A DNA stretch of 35,477 nucleotides from an uncultured Collinsella sp. (GCA_902491895.1 CABUJH010000016.1:1-35477); one strand, 5' to 3'. Numbered from the stretch's first letter, positions 23,486-31,900 are shown. Made by a program: numbers and translations. The notes: generated by a model not told the origin, from the sequence alone.

Positions 23486-23866
23486 CTACTGCATGGTTTC
23501 GGGGGCTACCAGGTCGAGCATCTCGTGCAGCTTGTCGCGTGTGACGCCCAGGGTTTCGGCTTGGCTTGCCGCTTTCGCAAGCAGCTCTTCGATATGGCAG
23601 AGCTGGTTTTCGCGCAAGAGCTCCTGGTTGCCCTCGGCGACAAAACAGCCCTTGCCCTGCACGGTGCAGATAAAACCGAGCTGCTCCAGGTCGGCGTAGG
23701 CGCGCTTGGTGGTGATGACGCTCACGCCAAGGTCGCTCGCGAGTGCACGGATGCTGGGGAGTTTGGCTCCCGCAGCGAGCGTTCCCGAAAGGATCTGGGC
23801 TTTGACCTGCGAGGATATTTGTTCGTAGATGGGCTTATCGCTCGAATTGGATAGGATGATGTCCAC
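23486..23866 (-). CDS. GntR-family regulator, YtrA subfamily
   Basis: A 126-residue repressor. Residues 1-75 are the GntR winged helix (PIYEQISSQVKAQILSGTLA, LPSIRALASDLGVSVITTKRAY, LEQLGFICTVQGKGCFVAEG), followed by a short C-terminal helical region instead of a large effector domain, which defines the YtrA subfamily. It is the first gene of a gntR-ATPase-permease operon and is expected to repress it by binding the palindrome at 23894-23927. YtrA-type repressors are commonly relieved by cell-envelope stress; the signal here is unknown. The ATG at 23866 has AAGGAG about 7 nt upstream. Confidence 0.9.
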   Translation of the reverse strand: MDIILSNSSDKPIYEQISSQVKAQILSGTLAAGAKLPSIRALASDLGVSVITTKRAYADLEQLGFICTVQGKGCFVAEGNQELLRENQLCHIEELLAKAASQAETLGVTRDKLHEMLDLVAPETMQ

Positions 23867-23893
23867 AGCGGCTCCTTAGCTGTTGGGCTACAC

Positions 23894-23944
23894 GTGTATA
23901 TAACCGGTAAGCACAGTATATATACACTATGCACAGTTATGCAA
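23894..23944 (-). promoter_or_regulatory. Promoter and YtrA-type operator of the gntR-ABC operon
   Basis: GTGTATATA (23894-23902) and TATATACAC (23919-23927) are perfect inverted 9-mers 16 bp apart. On the minus strand TTGCAT (23944-23939), an 18-bp spacer and TATACT (23920-23915) form a promoter that overlaps the right half. The repressor should therefore occlude its own promoter. Confidence 0.7.
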
Positions 23945-23977
23945 GAGGTAAATTCGGATTGTCCGCTCGTTCATTCA

Positions 23978-24193
23978 TCTCAATCTGTAACAACTGGAGA
24001 AGATTTTGGCTGCTAGATATTACAGATCGAGACATTGGCCAACCGTCTATCCTTATATCTCAATCTGTAACAGATGGACCCGTTTTGAGTGGCTAGATGT
24101 TACAGATTGAGATCTTTCTGGGACGCCCACCTGGTTGTCTAAATCTGTAACAGGTAGAGGTTCAAAAACCGTCTAGATGTTACAGATCGAGAC
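23978..24193. repeat. Three palindromes at an exact 80-bp period
   Basis: Units begin at 23978, 24058 and 24138. Each runs TCTCAATCTGTAACA (third unit TCTAAATCTGTAACA), about 25 variable bases, then CTAGATRTTACAGATYGAGA, so the ends are inverted repeats of about 15 bp. Spacers of about 24 bp between units are unrelated in sequence. Loops differ between units while the arms are conserved. With the gntR promoter and the prfC promoter this accounts for the gap 23867-24337. Confidence 0.8.
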
Positions 24194-24284
24194 AAACTGC
24201 TGCGGAGTGCCGCCATCGACTGCTACCCTAGGCCCCAACTGATGAATTTGTCCTGACAGGTGCCCTATGCCGAGATTTCGCGGC

Positions 24285-24290
24285 TACAAT
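24285..24290 (+). promoter_or_regulatory. Candidate -10 box of prfC
   Basis: GGCTACAATAGTACG contains TACAAT 48 nt before the start codon. No convincing -35 is seen. Confidence 0.4.
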
Positions 24291-24337
24291 AGTACGGTTA
24301 CATCGACGTAATGCACTTAATGCAAGAAAGGATCCGC

Positions 24338-25951
24338 ATGGCAAGCCTGTCGGATGAAATCTCGTCGCGCCGCACATTCGCGATCATCAGCCACCCGGAC
24401 GCCGGTAAGACCACACTTACCGAGAAGCTGCTGCTCTATACCGGCAGCATCCAGACTGCCGGCTCGGTCAAGGGCAAGAGCTCGGCCAAGCATGCCGTCT
24501 CGGACTGGATGGACATCGAGAAGGAGCGCGGTATCTCCGTTACCTCCTCGGTGCTGCAGTTCACCTACAACGGCGCCTGCGTCAACATCCTCGATACCCC
24601 CGGCCACCAGGACTTCTCGGAGGATACCTACCGTACCCTTATGGCCGCCGACGCTGCTGTTATGGTCATCGACGGCGCCAAGGGCGTCGAGGCCCAGACC
24701 AAAAAGCTCTTTAAGGTCTGTACGCTGCGCCACATTCCCATCTTCACCTTTGTGAACAAGCTCGACCACGAGGCTCGCGACCCGTTTGAGCTCATGGAAG
24801 AGATCGAGAACGTCCTGGGTATCAATACGTATCCCATGAACTGGCCGATCGGCAGCGGCCGCAACTTCCGCGGTGTGTTCGACCGTCAGACCCGTCGCGT
24901 CATTGCCTTTGAGGGCGACGGCCACGCCAACGCCACCAAGAAGGTCGCCGAGGTCGAGGCCGAGCTGGGCGATCCTTCCATGGACGAGCTCATCGGCGAG
25001 GAGAACCATAAGAACCTGATGGACGACATCGAGCTGCTCGATGGTGCCGGCGACGAGCTCGACCTGGATGCCGTGGCCTGCGGCAAGCTGAGCCCGGCGT
25101 TCTTTGGCTCGGCGCTCACTAACTTTGGCGTGGAGCCCTTCCTCAAGGAGTTCCTGCGTCTGGCCCCGACGCCGCGCGCCTACACCGACACGCTCACCAG
25201 CGAGCCGGTCGATCCTTGCCGCGACGACTTTAGTGGCTTCGTCTTTAAGATCCAGGCCAACATGGACAAGAACCACCGCGACCGCATCGCCTTTGTGCGC
25301 ATCTGCTCGGGCAAGTTCGAGCGCGGCATGGACGCCTTTCATATGCAGGGCAACCGCAAGCTCAAGCTGGCCACGGGCACCTCGATGATGGCCGACGACC
25401 GCGCCATCGTGGACGAGGCGTACGCAGGCGATATCGTGGGCCTGTTCGACCCGGGCATCTTTAGCATCGGCGACACCGTGTGTTCCGGCAAGCATCACGT
25501 GCAGTATCCGCAGATCCCGACGTTTGCCCCCGAGATGTTCGCTCGCATTACGCAGGTCGACACACTCAAGCGCAAACAGTTCGTGAAGGGCATGGAGGAG
25601 CTTGCCCAAGAGGGTGCCATCCAGATCTTCCGCGAGCTGGGTGCCGGCATGGAGAGCGTCATTGTGGGCGTGGTCGGCGTGCTGCAGTTTGAGGTGCTCG
25701 AGCGCCGTCTCAAGGCCGAGTACCGTGTTGAGGTTCGTCGCCAGCCGCTGCCCTATACGGACATCCGCTGGATCCAGAACGACCCCGACAGCATCGATAT
25801 CCCGGGCCTTTCGCTCACACGCGACACGCTGCGCGTCGAGGACATGCGCGGCGGCAAGCTGCTGCTGTTCACGAGCCCGTGGAACGTGGATTGGGCAACC
25901 GACCACAACCCCGACCTTATCCTGTCGGAGTTTGGCAACGTAGCGTTTTAA
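24338..25951 (+). CDS. prfC: Peptide chain release factor 3
   Basis: A 537-residue translational GTPase that recycles RF1/RF2 from the ribosome after peptide release. G-domain motifs are HPDAGKTT (19-26), the switch region KERGISVTSS, DTPGHQDFSEDT (86-97) and NKLD (140-143). The C-terminal sequence EVLERRLKAEYRVEV and the ending LLFTSPWNVDWATDHNPD(LILSEFG) are specific for RF3 rather than EF-G. The ATG at 24338 follows AAGAAAGGA and gives the family length; an ATG at 24311 is rejected. It is bounded by a strong terminator. Confidence 0.95.
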   Translation: MASLSDEISSRRTFAIISHPDAGKTTLTEKLLLYTGSIQTAGSVKGKSSAKHAVSDWMDIEKERGISVTSSVLQFTYNGACVNILDTPGHQDFSEDTYRTLMAADAAVMVIDGAKGVEAQTKKLFKVCTLRHIPIFTFVNKLDHEARDPFELMEEIENVLGINTYPMNWPIGSGRNFRGVFDRQTRRVIAFEGDGHANATKKVAEVEAELGDPSMDELIGEENHKNLMDDIELLDGAGDELDLDAVACGKLSPAFFGSALTNFGVEPFLKEFLRLAPTPRAYTDTLTSEPVDPCRDDFSGFVFKIQANMDKNHRDRIAFVRICSGKFERGMDAFHMQGNRKLKLATGTSMMADDRAIVDEAYAGDIVGLFDPGIFSIGDTVCSGKHHVQYPQIPTFAPEMFARITQVDTLKRKQFVKGMEELAQEGAIQIFRELGAGMESVIVGVVGVLQFEVLERRLKAEYRVEVRRQPLPYTDIRWIQNDPDSIDIPGLSLTRDTLRVEDMRGGKLLLFTSPWNVDWATDHNPDLILSEFGNVAF

Positions 25952-25956
25952 CGCAT

Positions 25957-25991
25957 CGGCGCGGTGGCCCTGCGGGGCTGCCGCGCCGTTT
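25957..25991 (+). terminator. Terminator after prfC
   Basis: CGGCGCGG (25957-25964) pairs with CCGCGCCG (25981-25988), the loop containing a further small GGCC-type pairing, followed by TTTGCTT. Confidence 0.75.
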
Positions 25992-26051
25992 GCTTGCCTG
26001 ATGCCGCGTGAGCGGCTATCATACCCACCGTCGTCTCAAGACCGGGGCGTC

Positions 26052-26107
26052 CGAGCAGTTCGGGTCCGATATCCTGCTCGTTAAACCTAAAACCAAAGGA
26101 GTACATA
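26052..26107 (+). promoter_or_regulatory. Structured leader of the VUT transporter gene
   Basis: A perfect 7-bp hairpin, CGAGCAG (26052-26058) with CTGCTCG (26074-26080), is followed by an A-rich tail that runs into the RBS (CCTAAAACCAAAGGAGTA). A hairpin plus A-rich tail containing the RBS is the general form of preQ1 riboswitches, and the downstream family often carries queuosine precursors. The known preQ1 core bases are not clearly matched, so this is only a candidate. Confidence 0.35.
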
Positions 26108-26830
26108 ATGATCAAGAAGGTCATGGAGGACTACAAGGTCCTGTTGCGGAGCATTCCCGCGGCAACGGTTTCGCTGTTTTTCGTGAGCGTCATCATGATG
26201 AACCTGCTGGCCAACAAGGAGCTTATCAGCCTGCCGTATCTGGCGCTCGATTGCGGCTTTGTGGTGAGCTGGGTTTCGTTTTTGTGCCAGGACATGATCT
26301 GCAAGCGCTTTGGCGCCAAGGCATCCATCAAAATCTCTATCCTCGCACTGCTGGTCAACCTGGCCGTGAGCCTGTGCTTTTGGGCGTGCTCGCTCACGCC
26401 CGGCATGTGGGGCGCTTACTACGACACGGGCATGATCGAGGTCAACACTGCTCTCAACGCCACCATCGGCGGCACCTGGTACGTGGTGCTGGGCTCTTCG
26501 CTGGCGATGCTCGTTTCTGCCGTGGTTAACTCCACGCTCAACCAGTCGCTCGGCCGTATGCTCAAAAAGAATAATTTTGCGAGCTTTGCCTTCCGCTCCT
26601 ATGTGTCCACGGGTGTTGGCCAGTTTATCGACAACCTGGTCTTTGCCATTGTGGTGAGCCACACGTTCTTTGGTTGGACCTGGGTGCAGGTCCTTATGTG
26701 CTCGCTGACCGGCGCTGTCGCCGAGCTGCTGTGCGAGGTCTTCCTGAGCCCCGTGGGCTACAAGGTCGTGCGCGGCTGGGAGCGCGAGAATGTGGGTTCC
26801 GAGTACCTCGAGCGCCACGCAACCGCCTAA
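26108..26830 (+). CDS. VUT-family (YhhQ-like) membrane transporter, possible queuosine-precursor uptake
   Basis: A 240-residue membrane protein with six or so hydrophobic segments. PYLALDCGFVVSWVSFLCQD followed by MICKRFGAKASIKISILALL corresponds to the signature of the Vut_1/YhhQ family (a D-x-x-x-E/D-x-(Y/R)-G loop), and YVSTGVGQFIDNLVFA corresponds to the second conserved S-Q-x-x-D segment. Family members take up queuosine precursors or other vitamins. The ATG at 26108 has AAGGAG 7 nt upstream. The SDR gene follows 9 nt after the stop, so the two are probably co-transcribed, although no functional link is obvious. Confidence 0.75.
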   Translation: MIKKVMEDYKVLLRSIPAATVSLFFVSVIMMNLLANKELISLPYLALDCGFVVSWVSFLCQDMICKRFGAKASIKISILALLVNLAVSLCFWACSLTPGMWGAYYDTGMIEVNTALNATIGGTWYVVLGSSLAMLVSAVVNSTLNQSLGRMLKKNNFASFAFRSYVSTGVGQFIDNLVFAIVVSHTFFGWTWVQVLMCSLTGAVAELLCEVFLSPVGYKVVRGWERENVGSEYLERHATA

Positions 26831-26839
26831 GGAGCAAGT

Positions 26840-27520
26840 ATGCGGGTTTTGATCACGGGCGCTTCGGGCGGTATCGGAGCCGCGTGCGTGCAGCGCTTTT
26901 TGGACGAGGGCCACGAGGTCGTGGGCTTTGATCTGCTGCCGGCGGCGATCGAACACGAGCGCTACCGCCATCTGATCGTTGATGTCCGCGAGCCTGACTC
27001 GTTTCCAGGCGACCTTGAACCCCAGGTAATCGTGAACGTTGCTGGTACGCAGGATTCGGCCGACGATATTGCTGCCAACCTGCGTGGCACCATCAGCGTG
27101 ACCGAGCACTACGCCTTTGTGGGGGAGGGGCTTGCCGCCAAGCCGACACTGGCTATCAAATCCGTGGTCAATGTGGGGTCGGCGAGCGGACATACGGGAT
27201 CGGAGTTTCCTGCCTATGCTGCCAGCAAGGGCGGCGTTATCGCCTACACCAAGAACCTTGCAAACCGCCTGGCACCGCAGGCCATCGCCAACAGTGTGGA
27301 CCCGGGCGGCGTTATCACGCCGCTCAACCGTTGCGTGATGGAAGACGAACACCTGTGGAACCAGATTATGGAGCTCACGCCGCTTAAACGCTGGGCCACC
27401 GCCCAAGAGATCGCCGAGTGGATCTACTTTGTGGGCGTGACCAACCGGTTTATGACCGGGCAGAGCCTGCTGATCGATGGCGGCGAGGCCGGCCGCACAC
27501 AATTTATTTGGCCCGAATAG
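26840..27520 (+). CDS. Short-chain dehydrogenase/reductase
   Basis: A 226-residue classical SDR. The N-terminal cofactor motif TGASGGIG (6-13), NVAG (66-69), an active-site Ser in NVGSASG and the catalytic pair Tyr126 / Lys130 (YAASK) are all present; PGGVITP and the C-terminal GQSLLIDGG are typical of the family. Asp31 after the second strand (GFDLLP) suggests NAD(H) preference (inference). The RBS AAGGAG lies 8 nt before the ATG. It is encoded directly after the VUT transporter and ends at a strong terminator. Confidence 0.9.
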   Translation: MRVLITGASGGIGAACVQRFLDEGHEVVGFDLLPAAIEHERYRHLIVDVREPDSFPGDLEPQVIVNVAGTQDSADDIAANLRGTISVTEHYAFVGEGLAAKPTLAIKSVVNVGSASGHTGSEFPAYAASKGGVIAYTKNLANRLAPQAIANSVDPGGVITPLNRCVMEDEHLWNQIMELTPLKRWATAQEIAEWIYFVGVTNRFMTGQSLLIDGGEAGRTQFIWPE

Positions 27521-27521
27521 G

Positions 27522-27557
27522 AAACGCGCCCGATGGAAAGCCGTCGGGCGCGTTTTT
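27522..27557. terminator. Bidirectional terminator between SDR and ung
   Basis: AAACGCGCCCGA (27522-27533) pairs with TCGGGCGCGTTT (27544-27555), followed by TT on the plus strand and preceded by AA-rich sequence that gives U residues on the minus strand. It separates two convergent genes. Confidence 0.9.
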
Positions 27558-27570
27558 GATGTATCGATTT

Positions 27571-28296
27571 TTAGCTGAGGCAAGTCCAGTTGACGGGGGT
27601 CGAGCCGTGCTGTTCGAGTAGCCGATTGGCAGCGGAGAAGGGGCGCGACCCCATAAAAGCGGGGAGTTCTGCCGTGGCACGGTTGGCCGAAAGCGGCGAG
27701 GGGTGCGTAGAGGCCAGGCAGAACTTGCCGGTTGCTTTGCCCGCGCCGATTGCGGCGAGCTTGCCTTCGACCATCTGCTGGGCAAAGCGACCCCATGCCA
27801 AAAAGACTACCGGCTGGGGCAGCTGGCAGCAGCGTTCGATAACGTAGTCGGTCAGGGTGCTCCAGCCCAGTTTGGCGTGCGAGTTCGCGGCATGCTCGCG
27901 CACGGTGAGCGTGGTGTTGAGGAGCAGGACGCCCTGTTGTGCCCATGGTGTTAGGTCTCCCGTGGCGGGAATGGGGCAACCCAGATCGGCTTTGAGTTCC
28001 TTATAGATGTTGCGCAGGCTCGGCGGCAACTTGGTTTGCGTTGCGGGGACCGAGAACGACAGTCCCATGGCCTGATTGGGACCGTGATAAGGGTCCTGAC
28101 CCAAGATGACAACTTTGACCTGGTCGGCCGGCGTGTAGGCGAGGGCATTGAGGATGTCGTCTTGTGCCGGGTAGATAGTCTGCTCGGCACGCAAAAGGGC
28201 GATGCGCTCGAGCAGCTGGTTCGTAGTGTCACGTACCGGCTGCGGCGCATCGCCCAACCAAGTTGCTATGTTGTGGTCGCGGGTTGCGGTGTCCAT
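27571..28296 (-). CDS. ung: Uracil-DNA glycosylase (family 1)
   Basis: A 241-residue family 1 UDG that removes uracil from DNA in base-excision repair. The water-activating motif GQDPYHGPNQA (66-76, Asp68), LLLNTTLTV (124-132) and the Leu-loop motif HPSPLSA (198-204) are complete. Length is standard. The ATG at 28296 has AAGGAG about 6 nt upstream. It appears to be a single-gene unit with a shared terminator at its 3' end. Confidence 0.95.
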   Translation of the reverse strand: MDTATRDHNIATWLGDAPQPVRDTTNQLLERIALLRAEQTIYPAQDDILNALAYTPADQVKVVILGQDPYHGPNQAMGLSFSVPATQTKLPPSLRNIYKELKADLGCPIPATGDLTPWAQQGVLLLNTTLTVREHAANSHAKLGWSTLTDYVIERCCQLPQPVVFLAWGRFAQQMVEGKLAAIGAGKATGKFCLASTHPSPLSANRATAELPAFMGSRPFSAANRLLEQHGSTPVNWTCLS

Positions 28297-28384
28297 GGGG
28301 CTCCTTTATGGTAGATGCTCTGTTGGCATCTATTGTAAAGGCGCACCGGTTGCCTTTATGACACGGCTGTATGAAGAACGGGGT

Positions 28385-29287
28385 CTACGAGACGCGCTCG
28401 GGCGCTCCTGCCATACGGGCCTGTCCATGTGCACGGAGGCGCGGAAGCTCGACGGTTGCCACCATGACGCCGGTGAGGATGAGGGTGGCGCCAAAGAAGG
28501 CGATGGGGTTCAGGACCTCGCCGACCAGGAAGAACGAAAAGACGGCGGAGCAGACTGGCTCGAGCGAGAAGGCGAAGCCGGTGGTCTCGGCGGGCACGTG
28601 GGGCTGCACGAGCGTCTGGGTAATAAAGCCGTAGGCAGAGCAGATGAGTGCGAGCGCGACGACAACGACGATTTCGCTCGGCGTGCTGGGAAGCGTGAAA
28701 CCGCCAAAGACGCATGCGGCAATGCCCGAGAACAGGCCGCCAAAGCCCAGCTGCCAAACGCCCAGGGACAGCGGATCGACTTCTTCGACAAAGCGCTTCG
28801 CCACAATGATATGGCCGGCATAGACAAAGGCGGAGAGCAGCATGATGAGCGCGCCCGGGTTCAGGCTGGTGAAGTCGGCGCCCGAGAGCAGCAACATACC
28901 ACAGGTGACGATGGCGGTGCCGACGAGCACTTTGCGTTCGGGGGCACGGCGCAGCAGGGCGGCGTTGGCAAACGGCACGATCACGACCGTCAGGCTCTGC
29001 AAAAAGCCGGCAGTGGAGGCAGAAGTGAGGCTAGAGCCCAAGCACATGCAGGTGAGCTCGGTTGACATAATGGCGCCGATGATGGCGGCGCGGACCATAA
29101 GGTCGCGGTTGATGCGGAAAGCGCGCTTGTGGAAGAGCAAAAGGCAGGCCACAAAGGCGATGATGCAGCGCAGCGCAACGATGCTCGTGGCGTTCATGCT
29201 GTCCATGCCGATCTTCATGAGGGGGTACGAAAAGCCCCATGCGACGGGAACGGAAAATGAGAGCGCGATTGCTTTTTTGCGATCCAT
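28385..29287 (-). CDS. EamA/DMT-family transporter
   Basis: A 300-residue protein with ten hydrophobic segments in two EamA repeats; WGFSYPLMKIG near the N-terminus, and LEPVCSAVFSFFLVGEVL in the second repeat, are typical of RhaT/YdcZ-type drug/metabolite transporters. The direction is usually export of amino acids or metabolites. The gene is divergent from a LysR-type regulator across a 158-bp region, a classic arrangement in which the LysR protein controls the exporter. It is intact, unlike the EamA gene at 20556-21435, to which it is only distantly similar. Confidence 0.88.
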   Translation of the reverse strand: MDRKKAIALSFSVPVAWGFSYPLMKIGMDSMNATSIVALRCIIAFVACLLLFHKRAFRINRDLMVRAAIIGAIMSTELTCMCLGSSLTSASTAGFLQSLTVVIVPFANAALLRRAPERKVLVGTAIVTCGMLLLSGADFTSLNPGALIMLLSAFVYAGHIIVAKRFVEEVDPLSLGVWQLGFGGLFSGIAACVFGGFTLPSTPSEIVVVVALALICSAYGFITQTLVQPHVPAETTGFAFSLEPVCSAVFSFFLVGEVLNPIAFFGATLILTGVMVATVELPRLRAHGQARMAGAPERVS

Positions 29288-29367
29288 GGGACTCCTTTTG
29301 TTACAGAATGGTTTCGTAAAAAGGATTTTGCTCTCAGATGTGGATGTAGTAAAGCGAATGTATCTTC

Positions 29368-29386
29368 AGTATGATTAAGAAATACT
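29368..29386. promoter_or_regulatory. Possible LysR-type binding site
   Basis: AGTAT-N9-ATACT is an inverted repeat in the A/T-rich middle of the EamA-LysR divergent region, where LysR-type regulators normally bind. It does not fully match the usual T-N11-A form, so the assignment rests mainly on position. Confidence 0.35.
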
Positions 29387-29445
29387 AATGTTGGCAGAAG
29401 AAGCCCTGGCAAAACGTTTTACGGCTACATCGATGGAGAGACACG

Positions 29446-30312
29446 ATGGCATCGCGGTATCAGATTGTTTGTATGGTGGTCGATCGCGGCAGTCTTAAGG
29501 GTGCGGCGGACGAGCTGGGCTATACGCAAAGTGCGGTGAGCCAGGCCGTCAAGGCGCTCGAGCGCGAGCTGGGTACCACGCTTATCGAGCGCGGTAAGCA
29601 GGGCGTTTCGCTTACGCGCGACGGCAAACAATATCTGCCGTACCTGCGCCAGATCGTGACCGCCGAGGCCGAGCTCGAGGGCAAGCGCCAGGAGCTGCTG
29701 GGGCTTTCGTCGACCGATATTCGTATTGCGACGTTTACCAACGTGAGTCGAACCGTGTTGCCGCGTGTGATCCGCGACTTTGGGGCGCTGCACCCGGGCG
29801 TACGCTTTACCCTCAAGCAGGGTGATTACACACGCAACGCCCAGTGGGTGCACGATGGCGTGGTTGATTTTTGTTTTACGGCACGCGGTTTTACCGCAGG
29901 GCTCGAGAAGCGCGTGGTCTATCACGACGAGTTGGTGGCGCTGTTGCCTGTCGGGCATCCGCTGACGGCAAAGGAAAAGGTGACGCTCGCCGATTTGGCG
30001 TCCGAGCCGTTTGTGCTGCTGGATGAGGGCGAGCAGAGCCTGGTGCTCGATGCATTTGCGGCGCATGGCCTGTCGCCGCACGTGACGAGTGAGGTAACCG
30101 ACGACTACACCATCATGGCGATGGTGGAGGAGGGCCTAGGCGTGAGCATGCTCTACCGTCGTACTGTGGAGGGCATGCGAGCCAAAATTCGTGTGCGGCC
30201 CATCGTGCATGCTCCCTCGCGCGACGTGGTGGCCGCTTGGCGCAGCTGGGACACCATGCCTATCGCCACGAGGCGTTTTATCGACTATATGAGCTCGCAT
30301 ATTGTTAATTAA
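29446..30312 (+). CDS. LysR-family transcriptional regulator
   Basis: A 288-residue regulator: an N-terminal winged helix (residues 1-60; GSLKGAADELGYTQSAVSQAVKALERELG) and a periplasmic-binding-like effector domain (about 88-285). The ATG at 29446 has GGAGAG about 6 nt upstream. It is transcribed divergently from the EamA exporter at 28385-29287, so it likely activates that gene in response to the exported metabolite (inference from arrangement). It ends 27 nt before the convergent MATE gene. Confidence 0.92.
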   Translation: MASRYQIVCMVVDRGSLKGAADELGYTQSAVSQAVKALERELGTTLIERGKQGVSLTRDGKQYLPYLRQIVTAEAELEGKRQELLGLSSTDIRIATFTNVSRTVLPRVIRDFGALHPGVRFTLKQGDYTRNAQWVHDGVVDFCFTARGFTAGLEKRVVYHDELVALLPVGHPLTAKEKVTLADLASEPFVLLDEGEQSLVLDAFAAHGLSPHVTSEVTDDYTIMAMVEEGLGVSMLYRRTVEGMRAKIRVRPIVHAPSRDVVAAWRSWDTMPIATRRFIDYMSSHIVN

Positions 30313-30339
30313 TGACTGCCGTGACGTTGAGTGCGGTGT

Positions 30340-31722
30340 TTAGCGGGCTGTCGCTCTGGCTTGGGTGGCGCGATAGGTGCGTGCCGGGTGGCAAAGTAGC
30401 ACCGCCACGACCATAAAGAACGCCGTGGTGCCCAGGCTGATGGGGTAGACCATCATAATGTTCGCAAAGGTGCGGAAGTGCGGGAACACGCAGAACACCC
30501 AATAGAAGCGGATGCCGCAGACGCAGATCATGGTGATGAGGGCGGGCGTGAGCGAGATACCAAAGCCGCGCAGGTAGCCTGACATGTTTTCGTAGAACAT
30601 GCTAAAGGCGTACGCCGGGAAGATCGAACACACGCGGATATAGCCGATCGAGACGATGTTGGGATCGCTGTTAAAGAGCGACAAGATTTCGCGCCCCAGG
30701 CCGACAATAACGATAATCGTGGTGAGTGCAACGATACCGCCTTCGACAAGGCAGACCTTGAGCGTTTTGGTGCAGCGGTCGATCTGGCGGGCACCGTGGT
30801 TTTGTCCCACAAAGGTGGTGCAAGCCTGGCTAAAGCTGTTGAGCAGGTTGTAGCACACGTACTCCAGGCTCATGGCGGCGCTCGATGCCGCCATGACTTC
30901 GGTGCCCAGGCTGTTGATGGCGGACTGGATGATGATGTTGGCGACGGCAAAGACGGCGCTTTGGATGCCGGCGGGCAGTCCGATCTTGACGATGCGCTTG
31001 AGGGCGACGGGGTCGATAGCCAGGTCGCGCGGGGTGACGCGGACGGCGGAGTCGGTCTTGAGCAGGCGGATAAAGAGCGTGGCGGCACTGACGGTGTAGG
31101 CGATGGCGGTGGCGATGGCGACGCCCGCGACGCCCCAGTGGAGTACGGGGACAAAGATGAGGTCCAGGCCAATGTTGAGGACAGTGGACACGGCAAGCGC
31201 CTGCAGCGGCATGCGGGTGATGCCGACGGAGCGGAAGATCGCGGCCTCAAAGTTGTAAAGCAAGATTGAGGGCATGCTGAGCAAAAAGACACGTAGATAG
31301 AGCGAAGCGAGCGGCATGGTTTCGGCGGGAACGTTGAGCGCGGCGAGCATGGGTTCGGCAAAGATTTCGCCCAGCGCGATGACGATAAAGCCCACAAGTG
31401 CCATAAGAATCGAGGTATGGACGGCGCGTTTGACCATGTTCTGATCGTTGCGGCCGATAGCGTTGGCGATGACCACGTTGGAGCCAAGCGACATGCCAAT
31501 AAACAGGTTGAGCATAAGACTGGTAAGCGGAACATTGGAGCCGACCGCCGCCATGGCGAGGGTTCCCTGGTCACCCGAGAAGTTACCGATAATGACCGTG
31601 GCGATGAGGTTCGACAGCTGCTCCAAGATGCTCGTGGCGGCCACGGGGAAGGCGAACAGGGGAACATTGCGCCACAGCGATCCGGTGGTCATGTCAATGT
31701 GCTTAGATACGGTGTCAGCCAT
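30340..31722 (-). CDS. MATE-family efflux transporter
   Basis: A 460-residue protein with 12 hydrophobic helices in two MATE repeats. PLFAFPVAATSILEQLSNLIATVIIGNF at the N-terminus, and GLPAGIQSAVFAVANIIIQSAINSLG opening the second half, are the paired repeat starts; SFSQACTTFVGQNHGA is a conserved family block. Such proteins export drugs or cationic metabolites using Na+ or H+. The C-terminus has a short basic tail. The start at 31722 has a weak GAGAG RBS. It is a lone gene with a long palindrome just upstream. Confidence 0.9.
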   Translation of the reverse strand: MADTVSKHIDMTTGSLWRNVPLFAFPVAATSILEQLSNLIATVIIGNFSGDQGTLAMAAVGSNVPLTSLMLNLFIGMSLGSNVVIANAIGRNDQNMVKRAVHTSILMALVGFIVIALGEIFAEPMLAALNVPAETMPLASLYLRVFLLSMPSILLYNFEAAIFRSVGITRMPLQALAVSTVLNIGLDLIFVPVLHWGVAGVAIATAIAYTVSAATLFIRLLKTDSAVRVTPRDLAIDPVALKRIVKIGLPAGIQSAVFAVANIIIQSAINSLGTEVMAASSAAMSLEYVCYNLLNSFSQACTTFVGQNHGARQIDRCTKTLKVCLVEGGIVALTTIIVIVGLGREILSLFNSDPNIVSIGYIRVCSIFPAYAFSMFYENMSGYLRGFGISLTPALITMICVCGIRFYWVFCVFPHFRTFANIMMVYPISLGTTAFFMVVAVLLCHPARTYRATQARATAR

Positions 31723-31786
31723 ACGCTCTCAATCTCTAACATGCTCTTTTGTGCTTATTTGCGCAGACGATGATACTCCTAATCGA

Positions 31787-31844
31787 CTAGTCATTGGGGA
31801 CGTTCTAAAACGATTACTCATTCAAGAACGTCCCCAATGACTAG
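31787..31844. repeat. GGGGACGTTCTT palindrome (copy 3)
   Basis: Perfect 20-bp arms (31787-31806 and 31825-31844, starting CTAGTCATTGGGGACG) enclose an 18-nt loop. It lies between the divergent MATE and rlmA genes, immediately next to the rlmA promoter block. Confidence 0.85.
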
Positions 31845-31859
31845 GCGGGGAAGGCGTGC

Positions 31860-31865
31860 GACAAT
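31860..31865 (+). promoter_or_regulatory. Candidate extended -10 promoter of rlmA
   Basis: TGC-GACAAT, an extended -10 element, lies 36 nt before the start codon. The sequence from 31845 (GCGGGGAAGGCGTG) matches the one upstream of the potassium-channel gene. Confidence 0.5.
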
Positions 31866-31900
31866 GGTGGGCGTTGTGTTGTTCGCGCTAAGGAGTTGCC

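Noticed and set aside
23978..24193. CRISPR array
   Set aside because: Only three units, each itself an inverted repeat with variable interior; no cas gene and no direct-repeat/spacer size pattern.
26008..26529. 173-codon frame starting in the prfC-VUT gap
   Set aside because: It is out of frame with the VUT transporter for nearly its whole length and has no RBS or family motifs.
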